A stretch of DNA of 64,000 nt, from assembly GCF_040939455.1 (NCBI RefSeq), contig NC_134136.1:101234014-101298013 (forward strand). The letters run 5' to 3'. Position numbers and translations under genes: made by a program. This DNA is from Microcebus murinus (taxonomy: Eukaryota; Chordata; Mammalia; Primates; Cheirogaleidae). The notes beneath the pieces are model-generated. The model was not told the DNA's origin, did not search any database, and saw nothing but the letters and a program-made list of their open reading frames with translations. Below are positions 38,151-48,720 of the stretch, one piece after another (the first letter of the stretch is position 1; the number at the start of each line of letters is the position of its first letter).

Positions 38151-39665
38151 AATACTATTATCAATTTGAAAATAACTTCCAGGCTTTATGTTAGGTGCTT
38201 AGAGTTAACCATAGGCCTGTTACCTTTTCCCTTAACACCTGGACAACAGGGGATGGGTGATGAATTACATCTACCTACTTGTCTTATAAATATTCTTCTG
38301 ATCTGTATTGCTTATTATGAATAAATAATAAACGTGGCTGGCAGGAGAACAGAGGTAGTCAAATGAGCATTTTCTCATTTGTAGAATTAACAGTGCATAA
38401 AAACTCAGAGTCCCAAAACTCTAAAAAAATCATTGTTAATTCAATAGCAAAATGTGTCATAATTCACAGAAAATGGACAACTGACAACTTTGAGTTGCTC
38501 CAGAGAAAGAATATTTTATCTCATCTTGATGCTTACCTGTATTACTTGAATCATTAGTATAGTTTGGTCCTAGGTAAAGACTATTATTAGTGTGAGCCTG
38601 ATTTAATAATTAAACCCTTTAGAGTTAATACAAATGCAATAGCTGAGAAGGAAAAGTGTAGATGGGAGTATAACTATATCATATTTTTAAAAGTGTCTAC
38701 TTTAAGGGCCTAATTATAAACTAAGATAAATGAGGAGTAGGATTTGAGGCCTTTCAGAGCACATAGATGGCAGAGAGGAAAAATAGAAGATAACAGAGCT
38801 TGGAAAGAAAAGCCCGATCCATGAAACTGGGATGTTAAAAGGAAATATTCAGGTTAATAGGTTCTGTGGGTTTGAGAATGAGAAATAGGCATGGATATAT
38901 TGTAGCAGGTATCAGAGGGTGATTTGATATGACCTTGAATATCACCCACAAGCACAAAACAGTACTGCTGTCTAATCCCAGTGAGATTTTTCTGAGTTGC
39001 AAATTGAAGTGGTCAATTATTTAATTCCTTTTTGTTCCATTCTGAAAAACATACTATAATGCTTACAGTAGAGGAAGTGGGTGGATGGAACAGAAAAGGA
39101 ATAAAAGAATAAGGAGAATAATTTAATTTTGTTATTAACTAATTTTTTAAAGCTGAAAGTATAGCTCACCCATTTTTCTCACATACATATATTTTTTCTT
39201 TTCAATAATCTTATTAGATGGGAAAAAAAACCTCATTATAAATTAGAAATGTCACTTTTCTGTTCTCTGTCTTCCACCTACACAGATAAAAAACAGCCTC
39301 TATTTTTTAGTTTTAAAAAAGAAAAATACAGAGTATTAGGAAACCCCGTGTTCATAACCCAAATGTAGTTTCCATTTGTTTCATTTCATTTATATTTAGT
39401 ATAAAATTCCTAGAAAATTGAGGCAGAATGAATTTTGAAATTCTTTGGCTTTGTCACTGACCATGACTCTAAAAGTAAAATTATGAAGAGAGCTAGATAG
39501 ATAATATATGAGTATATGATGACCACTGTAACCTAAGATCAAATCTTAAATTTGGATAATGGTATCAGAGAAATATGCTTGACATAGACATATTACTAGT
39601 TCAGAATTTTAAAACTTTATGTTTTAACATAGTGGCTTTGTTTCTGTCCTTGAAACATCATTTGC
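38151..39665. other. Unassigned AT-rich DNA, 1.5 kb
   Basis: No repeat or gene recognised. Confidence 0.5.
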
Positions 39666-40085
39666 AAATCAGGTTTGCAAATGACAAAGGTCCAATTCAA
39701 ATTATTTTATGCAATAAAGAAACTCTTTGGCTTATATAACCAGAAAGTCTAACTAGGTTAACCTTTTTTCTGCTACTGCTTTTAGCCCTTCATCCTTCAG
39801 TGGTGGCTTAATTCTAAGGCATCTATCAATGGAAGCACAAGAACCATCAATGGCCCAACACTTACCTCATTATTGTTTGCAATGCTAGTTCCATGAAAAG
39901 TGTCACAGTGGGATCTGATTGGTTAGCTTTTGGTCATGAGTCTATTTTAAGTCAAATCATTTTACTTGAGAGTTATGGTGTCCTATTGGCTAGTATCAGA
40001 TTATGTGCCCTCACCTGGATTTTGAAGGTCCAGTGAGCAACTCTTGAATCACCTGGACTGAGAATGGGAAATTTATGCACCCCCC
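39666..40085 (-). mobile_element. Ancient interspersed repeat, probably LTR-type
   Basis: The order cagaaagtctaactaggtta, gtgggatctgattggttagc, tatggtgtcctattggctag, gattatgtgccctcacctgg and ggactgagaatgggaaattt fits an old mammalian repeat with repeated 'attggc' boxes. The family name and strand are uncertain. Confidence 0.3.
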
Positions 40086-40220
40086 CAAATTTTTGAACAA
40101 ATAACACATTTCTGTTAGATATTCTGCCAAGACCAGACATCCCTACATCCTTTAAAACTTGTCTTATAAAATATTTATTTTAGAGACAGAGAGGAGAAGC
40201 CTGGCATATACTCTTTTTTT

Positions 40221-41419
40221 TAGGTTATTAAGTATGAAATGTCTGATTTCCTTAAGTATTAAGTTTGACAGTTGATATTTCTGACACTTTTTAATACTTC
40301 TTGTTTTATGTTTATTGTGAAGGTACATCCTCAGTCTTTCAAATGCACGTTTTGGCTTGTGATCATTTTTCACATTTTTTAGAGCAATTTTTGTGAAACC
40401 ATGGATAAAGTCAAAAAATCATGTTATTTTTGAATATAAGTTCCATCATGGAACCAATGCAGCACAGACAGCTCAAAATATCAATGAAGTGTTTGGGAAG
40501 GATGTGGCAAATGAATGCAAAGTACTTAGATGGTTTGAGAAGTTCTGTTCTGGTTATTTTAATCTTGAAAATGAGCCATGTGGGCGACCTGAGACCAAGG
40601 CGGATAATGATGAGCTGAAAGCTGTAGTGGAAGCGAATCCATTTCAACCTACACGTGAATTAGCAGCAAGGTTTGTGTTACTATTCCAACAATATTGAAC
40701 CATTTGACACAAATCAGCAAGGTAAAGCAGCTGGATAGATGGGTTCTGCATGAATTAAACCAACATCAGAAGAGAGATCATCTTGAAGCTTGCCTTTCTT
40801 TGTTGTCATGACATAAAGGCGAACCATTTCTATACCGTATTGTTATGTGTGATGAAAAATGCATTCTTTTTGAGTTCATAAAGATGAAGTGCCAAAACAT
40901 AGTCCCCAAACCAAATATTCATCAAAAAAAGCCAATGGTGTCTGTTTCGGGGTCCAGCGCTAGTATTATCTACTACAATTTCATGAAACCTGGTGATTCC
41001 ATTACAACGGATGTCTACTGCAACCAATTGGATGAAATGATGAGAATGCTTGTGATTAAACAGCTGAGATTGGTCAATTCTTGATCATGTGTCGCACAAA
41101 CAATGCTGCTCATACTACAGAGGCTGGACTTAGAAACTCTCTGTAATCTACCATACTCACCAGACCTTGCACCAAATGACCACTTCTTGCAAGGCAAAAT
41201 TTTCTGTACTCAACAAGCTGTGGAAAATGCCTTTCGTGATTTCATGTTCACTCGCTCTCCGGGCTTCTTCGCTGCTGGCATAAACGAGCTACCGTTATGA
41301 TGGCGAAACTGTTGAAAGATTAGGCACATGCTTTGATTAATTTTAGTACTGCTTCTTGTTTGAGATATAATAAGCTACTCTTTTGACTTGAAATTGGACA
41401 TTTCATATTTAATGACCTA
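40221..41419 (+). mobile_element. Hsmar2-like mariner, near full length
   Basis: The ends form a pair of inverted repeats of about 28 bp: taggttattaagtatgaaat at 40221 and atttcatatttaatgaccta ending at 41419, with TA at both outer edges. Length (about 1.2 kb) and gene order fit Hsmar2. The transposase frame is broken (separate entry). Confidence 0.85.
40401..41340 (+). pseudogene. Hsmar2-type mariner transposase pseudogene
   Basis: DD34D mariner transposase remnant. A frameshift follows the ATG at 40401 almost at once; the N-terminal helix-turn-helix region is then open to 40698 and shows EYKFHHGTNAAQTAQNINEV, WFEKFCSGYFNLENEPCGRP and ADNDELKAVVEANPFQPTRE. Later frames show the first catalytic Asp in RIVMCDEKCILFEF (about 40845), the region NFMKPGDSITTDVYCNQLDE, and the third Asp in LPYSPDLAPNDHF (about 41150). 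The second catalytic motif reads TNNAAHTT where H-D-N-A-R is expected, so the Asp is Asn. Several stops and shifts; inactive. Confidence 0.85.
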
Positions 41420-41507
41420 ATGTAAGTTGAGTCCAGAGCAATAGTTTTCTTTTCTCCTTTTACCTTTGTTCTGTAAAAGTTATGAATTTAGATCTGTGTA
41501 GTATTTT

Positions 41508-41602
41508 CTTTCTCCCTTCCCTTTCCTTGCCTTTCCTTTCATCTGCACTCCTTCCTTCCTTCCTTCTTTCTTTCCTTCCTCACTTCTTTCTTTCTCCTTT
41601 TC
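41508..41602. repeat. CCTT/CTTT pyrimidine-rich simple repeat
   Basis: About 95 bp of C/T only words (ccttccttccttccttcttt). A polypurine/polypyrimidine tract of this type can form triplex DNA in vitro; no function is implied. Confidence 0.85.
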
Positions 41603-41761
41603 TTAAGTAATACATCTTGTTTGAGATTATTTAATGTAGATTTCAGAGACACATATGTTATATTTATAGGAAATAAAATAGATGAGAAAAAATGAAGTCA
41701 AGATAAATTAAGATGGGAAAATGATAAAGGCAAATAGCAAGACTAGTTTTAAAAATGTGTT

Positions 41762-41895
41762 GGCTGGGCGTGGTCACTTATGACTGTGATCCCAGCACTT
41801 TGGGAGACCAAGTTGGGAGGATCACTTGAGGCCAGGAGTTTGAGACCAGCAGCAACAGAGTGAGACCCCTATATCCCAAAACAAAACGACAGCAA
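41762..41895 (+). mobile_element. Free left Alu monomer (FLAM-like)
   Basis: ggctgggcgtggtcacttat to an A-rich tail at about 41875-41895 covers only one Alu arm, with no second arm. Divergence is high. This fits an ancestral free left monomer and not a truncated Alu, because both its 5' end and an A-rich 3' end are present. Confidence 0.75.
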
Positions 41896-42056
41896 CAAAG
41901 TCTTAAAATAGTGAATCTTTCCTCATGTAAATTAATATATTCTGGATTATGAGCATTTCATCAATACAGTCAAAGAGGCAAACTAATAGTTACATAGTTA
42001 CATGATTCAGAATGTACTAAGAAGAAGTCAAATAGTTACTCAGAAGAAATACAGCT

Positions 42057-42360
42057 ACTCTGTTGCGCGGGCTAGAGTGCTGTGGCATCAGCCTACCTCA
42101 CAGCAAACTCAAACTCCTGGGCTCAAGCAATCCTCCTGCCTCAGCCTCCTGAGTAACCGGGACTACAGGCATGCGCCACCATGTCCAGCTAATTTTTTTC
42201 TATATATTTTTAGTTGGCCAATTAATTTCTTTCTATTTATAGTAGAGATGGGGTCTTGCTCTTGCTCAGGCTGTTTTCAAACTCCTGACCTTGAGTGATC
42301 TGCCCACCTTGGCCTCCCAGAGTGCTAGGATTACAGGCGTGAGCCACTGCACCCTGCTTT
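42057..42360 (-). mobile_element. Lemur-type Alu lacking its 3' tail, antisense
   Basis: On the + strand it begins ctctgttgcgcgggctagag, so the expected T-run and gagacagagtctcact are missing, and ends gccactgcaccctgc with the Alu 5' end. The lemur linker is present. A 9-bp duplication atacagcta flanks it (42049-42057 and 42361-42369). Confidence 0.9.
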
Positions 42361-42369
42361 ATACAGCTA

Positions 42370-42849
42370 TTTCTGATTCAGAACAGGGAGCTATTTCTTT
42401 TAAGGGTTCTCATAGAGAGAACACTATATAATGTAATGCACAGTATTGTCAACATTTCTCTGATAAATGAAGCTGTTAGATTCATAGAAGTATTTGGGCT
42501 TAACATTCTTCTAATAGCATAGCTATTGAATTTATGGGAATAATACTTAGAACTACATCAATATAAGTGAATGTCATTAAATGAAATTTCAAGTCTATAA
42601 AAGCTGTCTACAAAAGGGGTTAATAGAATGTGGGTCAAAATGATAACAGGACTTGAAAAGACTGCATTTTCTCCTAATGCCTGTAGTGAGCTATTATAAA
42701 TTTGTAACTATGGTAGTGATATTATCAGATTTGATTTTTAAAAGTTATCCCATTAGCTTTTGGGAGAATGGGTTGGGAGTTGACATTAGAGGTAAAGTCA
42801 TAATTGTATTAATCCAATAAGAAATGGAAAGGGAGAACTTCTTGTCAAA
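42370..42849. other. Unassigned AT-rich DNA
   Basis: Nothing recognised. Confidence 0.5.
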
Positions 42850-43140
42850 CACACTTTTATGCACTCAATTTCATTCCCTCTGGAATACTAATCTACTTCT
42901 TTCTAACTCCTTCTTATTCTTCATGCATTGGTCTGTGTCATCTCATTTAGAATTTGTTTTTTAATTCTTCTATCTCTCTCAAAAATCAGGTCCCACTCCT
43001 CTGTGACTCCTCCTTACCTTGCACACACATTTGTAGTATATTCATATGTTTTCATTTATCTATATTTCCCCTTCAGAGATTGTATCTTTGATTTCTGTGT
43101 ATATTAACCCAAGGATATAATATATAATTTTGAATAAATG
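42850..43140 (+). mobile_element. Probable L2 3' end, sense
   Basis: Pyrimidine-rich text with gtcccactcctctgtgactc, ctccttaccttgcacacaca, cccttcagagattgtatctt and tataattttgaataaatgg resembles the L2 end. Weaker than the copies at 37840 and 47925. Confidence 0.5.
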
Positions 43141-44838
43141 GATAACCACAAAAATGCATAAAGATAGAATATGTTAGTTATGTGAAAGCCTACTGAGCCT
43201 GTCAGTTTCACATGTTAATGAATAAAACACAGCAGCAATATTATTTAAATGATGTGTATGGGTATTCAAGCTGGATAAACATAAATACATAGGCATAGTT
43301 TCAATAAATCACATATTCTAAACTTATTTATTTTAAGCATGTCCTATTGGGAAAAAAAATACAGATTCAAAAATTTGCTAGAAAGACAAAAATAGCTTCA
43401 TTTTACTTTAAGAAACCAGGTAATTTTTTTTAAGTAGGGTACCTATGGCATGGTGTCAGAGAAAACAAATTTTTTCTTAGCAATGAAAAAATAAGTAAAT
43501 AACAGTGCACCTATTTCTTGATTTTCAACTGAAGCCACCAAGTTTTTTCTTCTACCACCTCAGCTATTAGCTCCTTTAAGCCAAAATAACTTCTCCTATT
43601 ACTTTATGTATCTGAAAATGCAAACTTTCATCTGGCAAACTCATTCTTACAATTTAGTGAATCAAAGTATAATAGAAAAAATAAGCAGAGTTTATTGCAT
43701 ACCTTTTTAGATTTTCTAATGTTTCTCCTACATTTCTTTTCTTTTAGGCTGGTAGTTATAGTGGTGACATTTAAGGACATTTGGAGATGAGCATATAATA
43801 TTCCAGGTAAATGATGTAATTGGACTGGCTTATTTGTACCTGTTCAAGTGCCTATGGTTGCATCACTTACAAAGACTATTGATTATAACAATGAATGGAA
43901 GTGTTTTACAGTTCTTCAGTGAAAAAATGACTGAGCAAGACAGCCATCTACTTTTTAGAGACTGTATTGATTAATCTCTGTCAACATCTATAGATTTCAC
44001 CTTAAACTCTGCCAGTTTTCCAAGGATATTTGGCACTGGGTCTTAAGCAGACAGAGCAAGAGTGGTGAGACTTTGACATATTCTTAAATTATAGTGATTC
44101 AGTTTGGATCTGAAAGATTGTGTAGGAATATAAAAAAAGGTAGATAAAAGTGAATGCCAGGAGACATGGAGGTTAATATATTTTATTAAAATTCCATCAT
44201 TATAATACATATCTCAAGAATATTTTCTAATATTTGAGAATTATATGAAATGAAATATAAAGTAGTGCTATTGATATTTTTATCTATAAATTAGGAAGTT
44301 AATGATAGAAACTTCATGCAAAAGACATTAGCCATGTTCATAGAAACAGATTTTATTTCACGTTACACATGAAAGTTATTTTTTGAAAAACTAGATAATC
44401 AGTGGGTGTTTCATGTTTTGCTTGTTTATTTAATTACAACTATCTTTTTAACTTAGAAGTTTGATATTTGGTTCCACTTGTTAGATTTTTTTTTTCCTTC
44501 AGTAAACAAAATCAACTTTTGAAAAACTTTGTGGAAGCAATTGTTTACTTGGTACTGCTGGATCCAGAAACATTACTAAGAAAATCCTGTCTCTCTCTGT
44601 GGGTATTTCCTAGGTTAAATACAGGGAGCAGACAAAATGACTTTCCATTTAGGAGAGTGCTTTAATTTTCTTTAATTTTCAACAGAAAATGTCAAGCCTC
44701 CCCCAAGCTATGTGGCATCTTAAGGGGAATCGTACTGCATCTCAGTGAAAAAACAGAATAGCTGTGTCCCCAGAGCTCCTCTGTGACTAACTTAAAATCC
44801 ACTGCCATGTTTTATAGCCCTAAAAAGCCAGACATAAC
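43141..44838. other. Unassigned DNA with an exon-like 59-bp segment
   Basis: No repeat recognised. At 43748-43806 a segment is bounded by a pyrimidine tract plus AG (catttcttttcttttag) and a consensus donor (ttccag, then gtaaatga). Its longest frame is short (LVVIVVTFKDIWR, then stop), so any exon would be non-coding. Not supported further. Confidence 0.3.
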
Positions 44839-44890
44839 CTAAATATTTGTACCCCCATAATATGCTTAAATAAAATAAAATAAATAAAAA
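44839..44890 (+). mobile_element. Young lemur-type L1 3' terminus (copy D)
   Basis: Only the last 50 bases: aacctaaatatttgtacccc, ataatatgcttaaataaaat and an A-rich tail. A very short 5'-truncated insertion. Confidence 0.75.
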
Positions 44891-45594
44891 GTGAAACAGC
44901 TATTATTTTCATTACTATTAATCATCATTATCTGTTTATTATCCCACAAATATGTATTGTTCTCTGGCTTTGTACCACTCTCTGCTATGAAGTAGGTATG
45001 AAAAGGGAACCCAGAGGGACTTGTTTCCTGCTGTCATAAAGCTCATATAATAAATGTGCTTATCTTTTATTATTATTCTAAAAAAAAATAAAAGCCAGAC
45101 TGAGGAACACAACACTTATGTACATTTGTCTAAAGAAGCCTCTCCTAAATACATTTGACCATGGGAACTTTTACTTTTGATAAACATAGTTTGGGACACC
45201 TTGTGTTCAGCAATGGACAGAAGAAAGATGAGTCAACAAAAAAGAATGAGAAACTTCAAAGGAGGGACATTCCCAGTGGCCAAAGTTTTATCTTTACTTT
45301 TTCCTGACACCGGAGATGTTGATACTGTTCTTTCCTGCCATGCAGAAGGGAAGATGAGAACAGGGACCCTAATGCATCAGTGCTGCGATTTTTGTCTTTA
45401 ATTGCAAATTCCAGTTGGAAAAATATGGTCTGATGTGTGCCTTGAAATCTTAACATTTCTCTCTGAGAAATGGAGTCATTTGAATTTATGTCTGATTAAT
45501 TCTTAGAAGGAGAATCAGGGGTAAGGGGGAGCAAAATAAATTGAGTTCCCTTCAAAAACCAAAAATAAAAACAACATCACTGTTATATTATATT
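44891..45594. other. Unassigned DNA
   Basis: Nothing recognised. The 74-codon plus-strand frame at 45177-45401 has no motif. Confidence 0.5.
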
Positions 45595-45790
45595 ACCATT
45601 TATTGCTAAGACTGATTCCAGATATTTTTCTAGGTATTTTACACATGTTATTTCATTTAGTCCTCAAAACAAATAGATGAAGGAGGTATTATAACTATTT
45701 TATAATGTAGAGCAGAGCAGAAATAAATTAAATTGCAACAAACAAAAATCTTTGAATGTCTTTTGAAGTAGCTTGAGTAATTTACCAAAT
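45595..45790 (-). mobile_element. MIR SINE, antisense
   Basis: Text gtattttacacatgttattt, catttagtcctcaaaacaaa, gaaggaggtattataactat and attttataatgtagagcaga follows the reversed MIR core with its L2-like end. Confidence 0.65.
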
Positions 45791-46364
45791 TCCTTCTTGG
45801 AATTACTAAGATAGCTTCACCATGTTATTAAACCGAGGTGAACATTCAGTACCAGACAATTTTTAAAAAAGAGCTCTTTTAACTCAATGTGTTGTGGATA
45901 CAAACAAAACAAAAACCAAAGAAAGATGTGATAACATTTGCCCATCTTTTTTTAATTTCCTGTTTCAATTCTCTCTGAAAATAGTAACAATAGCAACAGC
46001 AAATGGCAACAGCACCACAAATAAAATAATACATTTTGAGTGCTTCTTATATTCCAGGTCCTGTTCTATGCTCAAAGCCCCAAGGAAGGCCATTCTTTCA
46101 TCCTGACATTGTTACTCAGATTGAACGTGATTGGTGATGGATGCAATGTAACAATCCCACCTCTGTTTTGTTTGTTTGTGTTTGTTTTGCTTTTGCTTTG
46201 ATTTGTTAACATGGATTACGGCATCTTGGTCATGTTAATCATAAATTCTTCACCTGAATGAAAATATAGCTTCAGTTCCCTGGTTTTTTAGTAAAATGAT
46301 TTACTTTTACAACCAATGAACAATTCTTTCTCATCCATATAGTAAGTCATTTTACCACTACACA
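45791..46364. other. Unassigned DNA, possible MIR/L2 piece
   Basis: tgagtgcttcttatattccaggtcctgttctatgctc near 46037 recalls an L2/MIR opening but the rest is unclear. A G/T-rich stretch lies at 46165-46205. Confidence 0.35.
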
Positions 46365-46600
46365 TGGTATTGAATCAGATGAGTTTCAGTTTGAATCTTG
46401 GTTTTGTCAGACACTTAACTATAATCTTGAAGCAGAAGATACAAGCTACTTGTATCTTGTATCTACAAGCTACTTTTACTTTATACCTCTGAACTCTCTT
46501 TTCTTATCTGTAAAACTAAGTGGATAATGCCATCTTAGAATTCTTGAAAGAACTAAGAAAATAATTATAATGTGTGACCAGCAGTGGACACTACATGAAC
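46365..46600 (+). mobile_element. MIR SINE, sense, with internal duplication
   Basis: Text cagtttgaatcttggttttg, tcagacacttaactataatc, then ctgaactctcttttcttatc and tgtaaaactaagtggataat is the MIR core. It is interrupted at 46433-46476 by a duplicated 24-bp unit (acaagctacttgtatcttgt). Confidence 0.6.
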
Positions 46601-47924
46601 AATAGAAATGGTTATTTATATAGGTCATTTTTTTGTTTTAATCTATGAAATTCACAAATACAACTTGAATTGGTAGATGAATATTTTTATCAGAGATTTA
46701 TAATTATGTGTTAAGTGATTTTTGCCAAAACTTCATGACAGAGTAAGTAATGATTTTAGAAATAAGGTTATAAGCTAAATGCTAATTTGCGTTACAATTC
46801 TGGACCCCTGAACAAAACCTCAAGTACATTGTATCATCTTTATTATTTCCCATATCTCTAAATATTGTTGAATATGCTTGTTTGTAGTGAATTAAAATGT
46901 CTCAAGTAAAATACATTTGTATATTTATGTACCCATGTCAATAATATTCTATTTACAAACTCATTTTGATACAAAGTGAGTTTGACTTTTTCTTTTATGA
47001 TTTTTTTTGCTTTTAGTTTTATTTCTTTTGTTATTTTTATTGTTTTAGTTTGTTATGATATTCAGAACCCCTGTGATATGGAAAAGGAAAGCCAGCAATA
47101 GCAGATAAGTTTATTCATAAAACTGTCTCTATGAGGAGTTGTTGGGTCCAGTTTTTTCAGCTGGGGCATGTGTTCTCTCCTTTGTCCTTGAACCCCTCAA
47201 GACTAGATAGGAATTTGAATTGTGGCAAAGCCTTGTTTTCCACATAACCACAGTTATTTGGACCAAGGGAAAAATGGCAGAAGCCAGAAGTGTGGCTTCA
47301 GGCACAAAAACTTGGTAACTCTCTACAATAGCAATGTATATGGCTGGTATTCCAAGTGTGTTACCAGTTAGTATTGCCAAGTGGGAAACAAAAGTTTTCT
47401 TGGATGACTAAGGCTCCAGACTGAGAAGCCCACTGCCATATATTGCTATAAACTTAATAGTTCATTAAGTTTTAGATTCAGTCCTTGAGGTTTTCTCTCT
47501 TCATTAAAATCCAACACCATGATTTGCTGATTGTCATACACTCAATCTGATAATCATTGATAATCTTTAAGTAATAGAGTCTGTGTATCTAAATGAAGGA
47601 GAATTAAAGGAGTTTTGAAATAATAATAATTTTTAAGATATCCAGAGATAGTACTGCTATGCTGAATACATAACCACTTGGCCATAACTGAGCAAACTTT
47701 GAAGTCCCTATCAACCAGATTGGTGTCTCTGGAGAAATATCATGGCTTACATATTAAAAGCATGAAGTCAAAATGCATGGATCAAAAGTCAGGCTTCACA
47801 CCAATTACAGTATCTGTGTGTCCTTACAGGTTTAAGCAATGTTAAAATGTACTCATAATAGTTATTTGCTGCTTTAAGTTTTATGTATTTGAAAAAGCAT
47901 TCATTGAGCAATACTTTATGTTGC
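46601..47924. other. Unassigned DNA
   Basis: 1.3 kb without recognised repeat or gene. Confidence 0.5.
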
Positions 47925-48515
47925 AAAAACCACCAGGTCATGTCACGCCTCTGCTCAAACCCTTTTAATGGCCTCCCACATCATTCAGAATGCATTTCAA
48001 ACAATTGTCACTGGCACAAGGCCTATGTGACCGCTGACTGCATCTCCCTCCACTCTCCGGATCCTTCCAGAATTCTGGCCATCCCAGCCTCTTTGCTGTT
48101 CGTCTGACTCACACACATTCTGTCTGCTCGGAGTCTCTACACTCGTTTTCCTTCTGCCTGAAACTGTCTTTCCCCCGACTATCTACCTGGCTCATTTTCA
48201 TTTCCCTCAAGGCTCTGCCCAAATGTCATCTTCTGGAGAGGCCTTCACTAGCCATTTTACTAAAAATGGCATTCCCCACCTACCTATCCTCCTTCTCCAG
48301 TCATTGTCCCCCAACCCTGCTTTTCTCTTCACAGAACTAACCACCACTAACACTGTGCTTAGTTGATTCGTAGCCTGTGTCCTCCACTAAAGTGTAAGAC
48401 CTATGTGGGAGGGATTCGCCATTTTTGTTCACCGCTATATCTCCCCAACTAAATATTGCCAGTAGTATAGAGCAGGGCCTCCAGAAATATTTGGTGAATG
48501 AAAGAATGTCAAGTC
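47925..48515 (+). mobile_element. L2 (LINE-2) 3' region, sense
   Basis: A long ordered match: catgtcacgcctctgctcaa, cccttttaatggcctcccac, ccttctgcctgaaactgtct, ctcaaggctctgcccaaatg, tcttctggagaggccttcac, then gtgggagggattcgccattt, caccgctatatctccccaac and atatttggtgaatgaaagaa. This covers the L2 ORF2 C-terminus and 3' end. It is the best-preserved L2 in the window. Confidence 0.85.
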
Positions 48516-48569
48516 TAGTAATAAAAGTTTTGCTTACAAAAAAACCCCCACATATTTTACCTCTTTTGT

Positions 48570-48720
48570 TTTAATTTTGTAATCTGTAAAATAGAGATGA
48601 TAATAATAATTACAGGAACTTTGTAAGTATTAAAAATACTAATATATATATATACAGCACTTGGAAAAGCACCAGGCACAGAATATTCATTCAATAAAAG
48701 TTTATGGTTATTGTTGCTGC
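48570..48720 (+). mobile_element. MIR SINE 3' half, sense
   Basis: Text tgtaatctgtaaaatagaga, tgataataataattacagga, cagcacttggaaaagcacca and ggcacagaatattcattcaa follows the MIR 3' half in order. Confidence 0.75.

Noticed and set aside
40393..40698. 101-codon frame as a possible domesticated transposase
   Set aside because: It is only the N-terminal part of the Hsmar2-like transposase; the rest of the element shows stops and loss of a catalytic residue, and the terminal repeats are still attached.
43748..43806. KRAB-like word VTFKDI in the exon-like segment
   Set aside because: Six residues followed by a stop; no further KRAB residues or zinc-finger sequence nearby.
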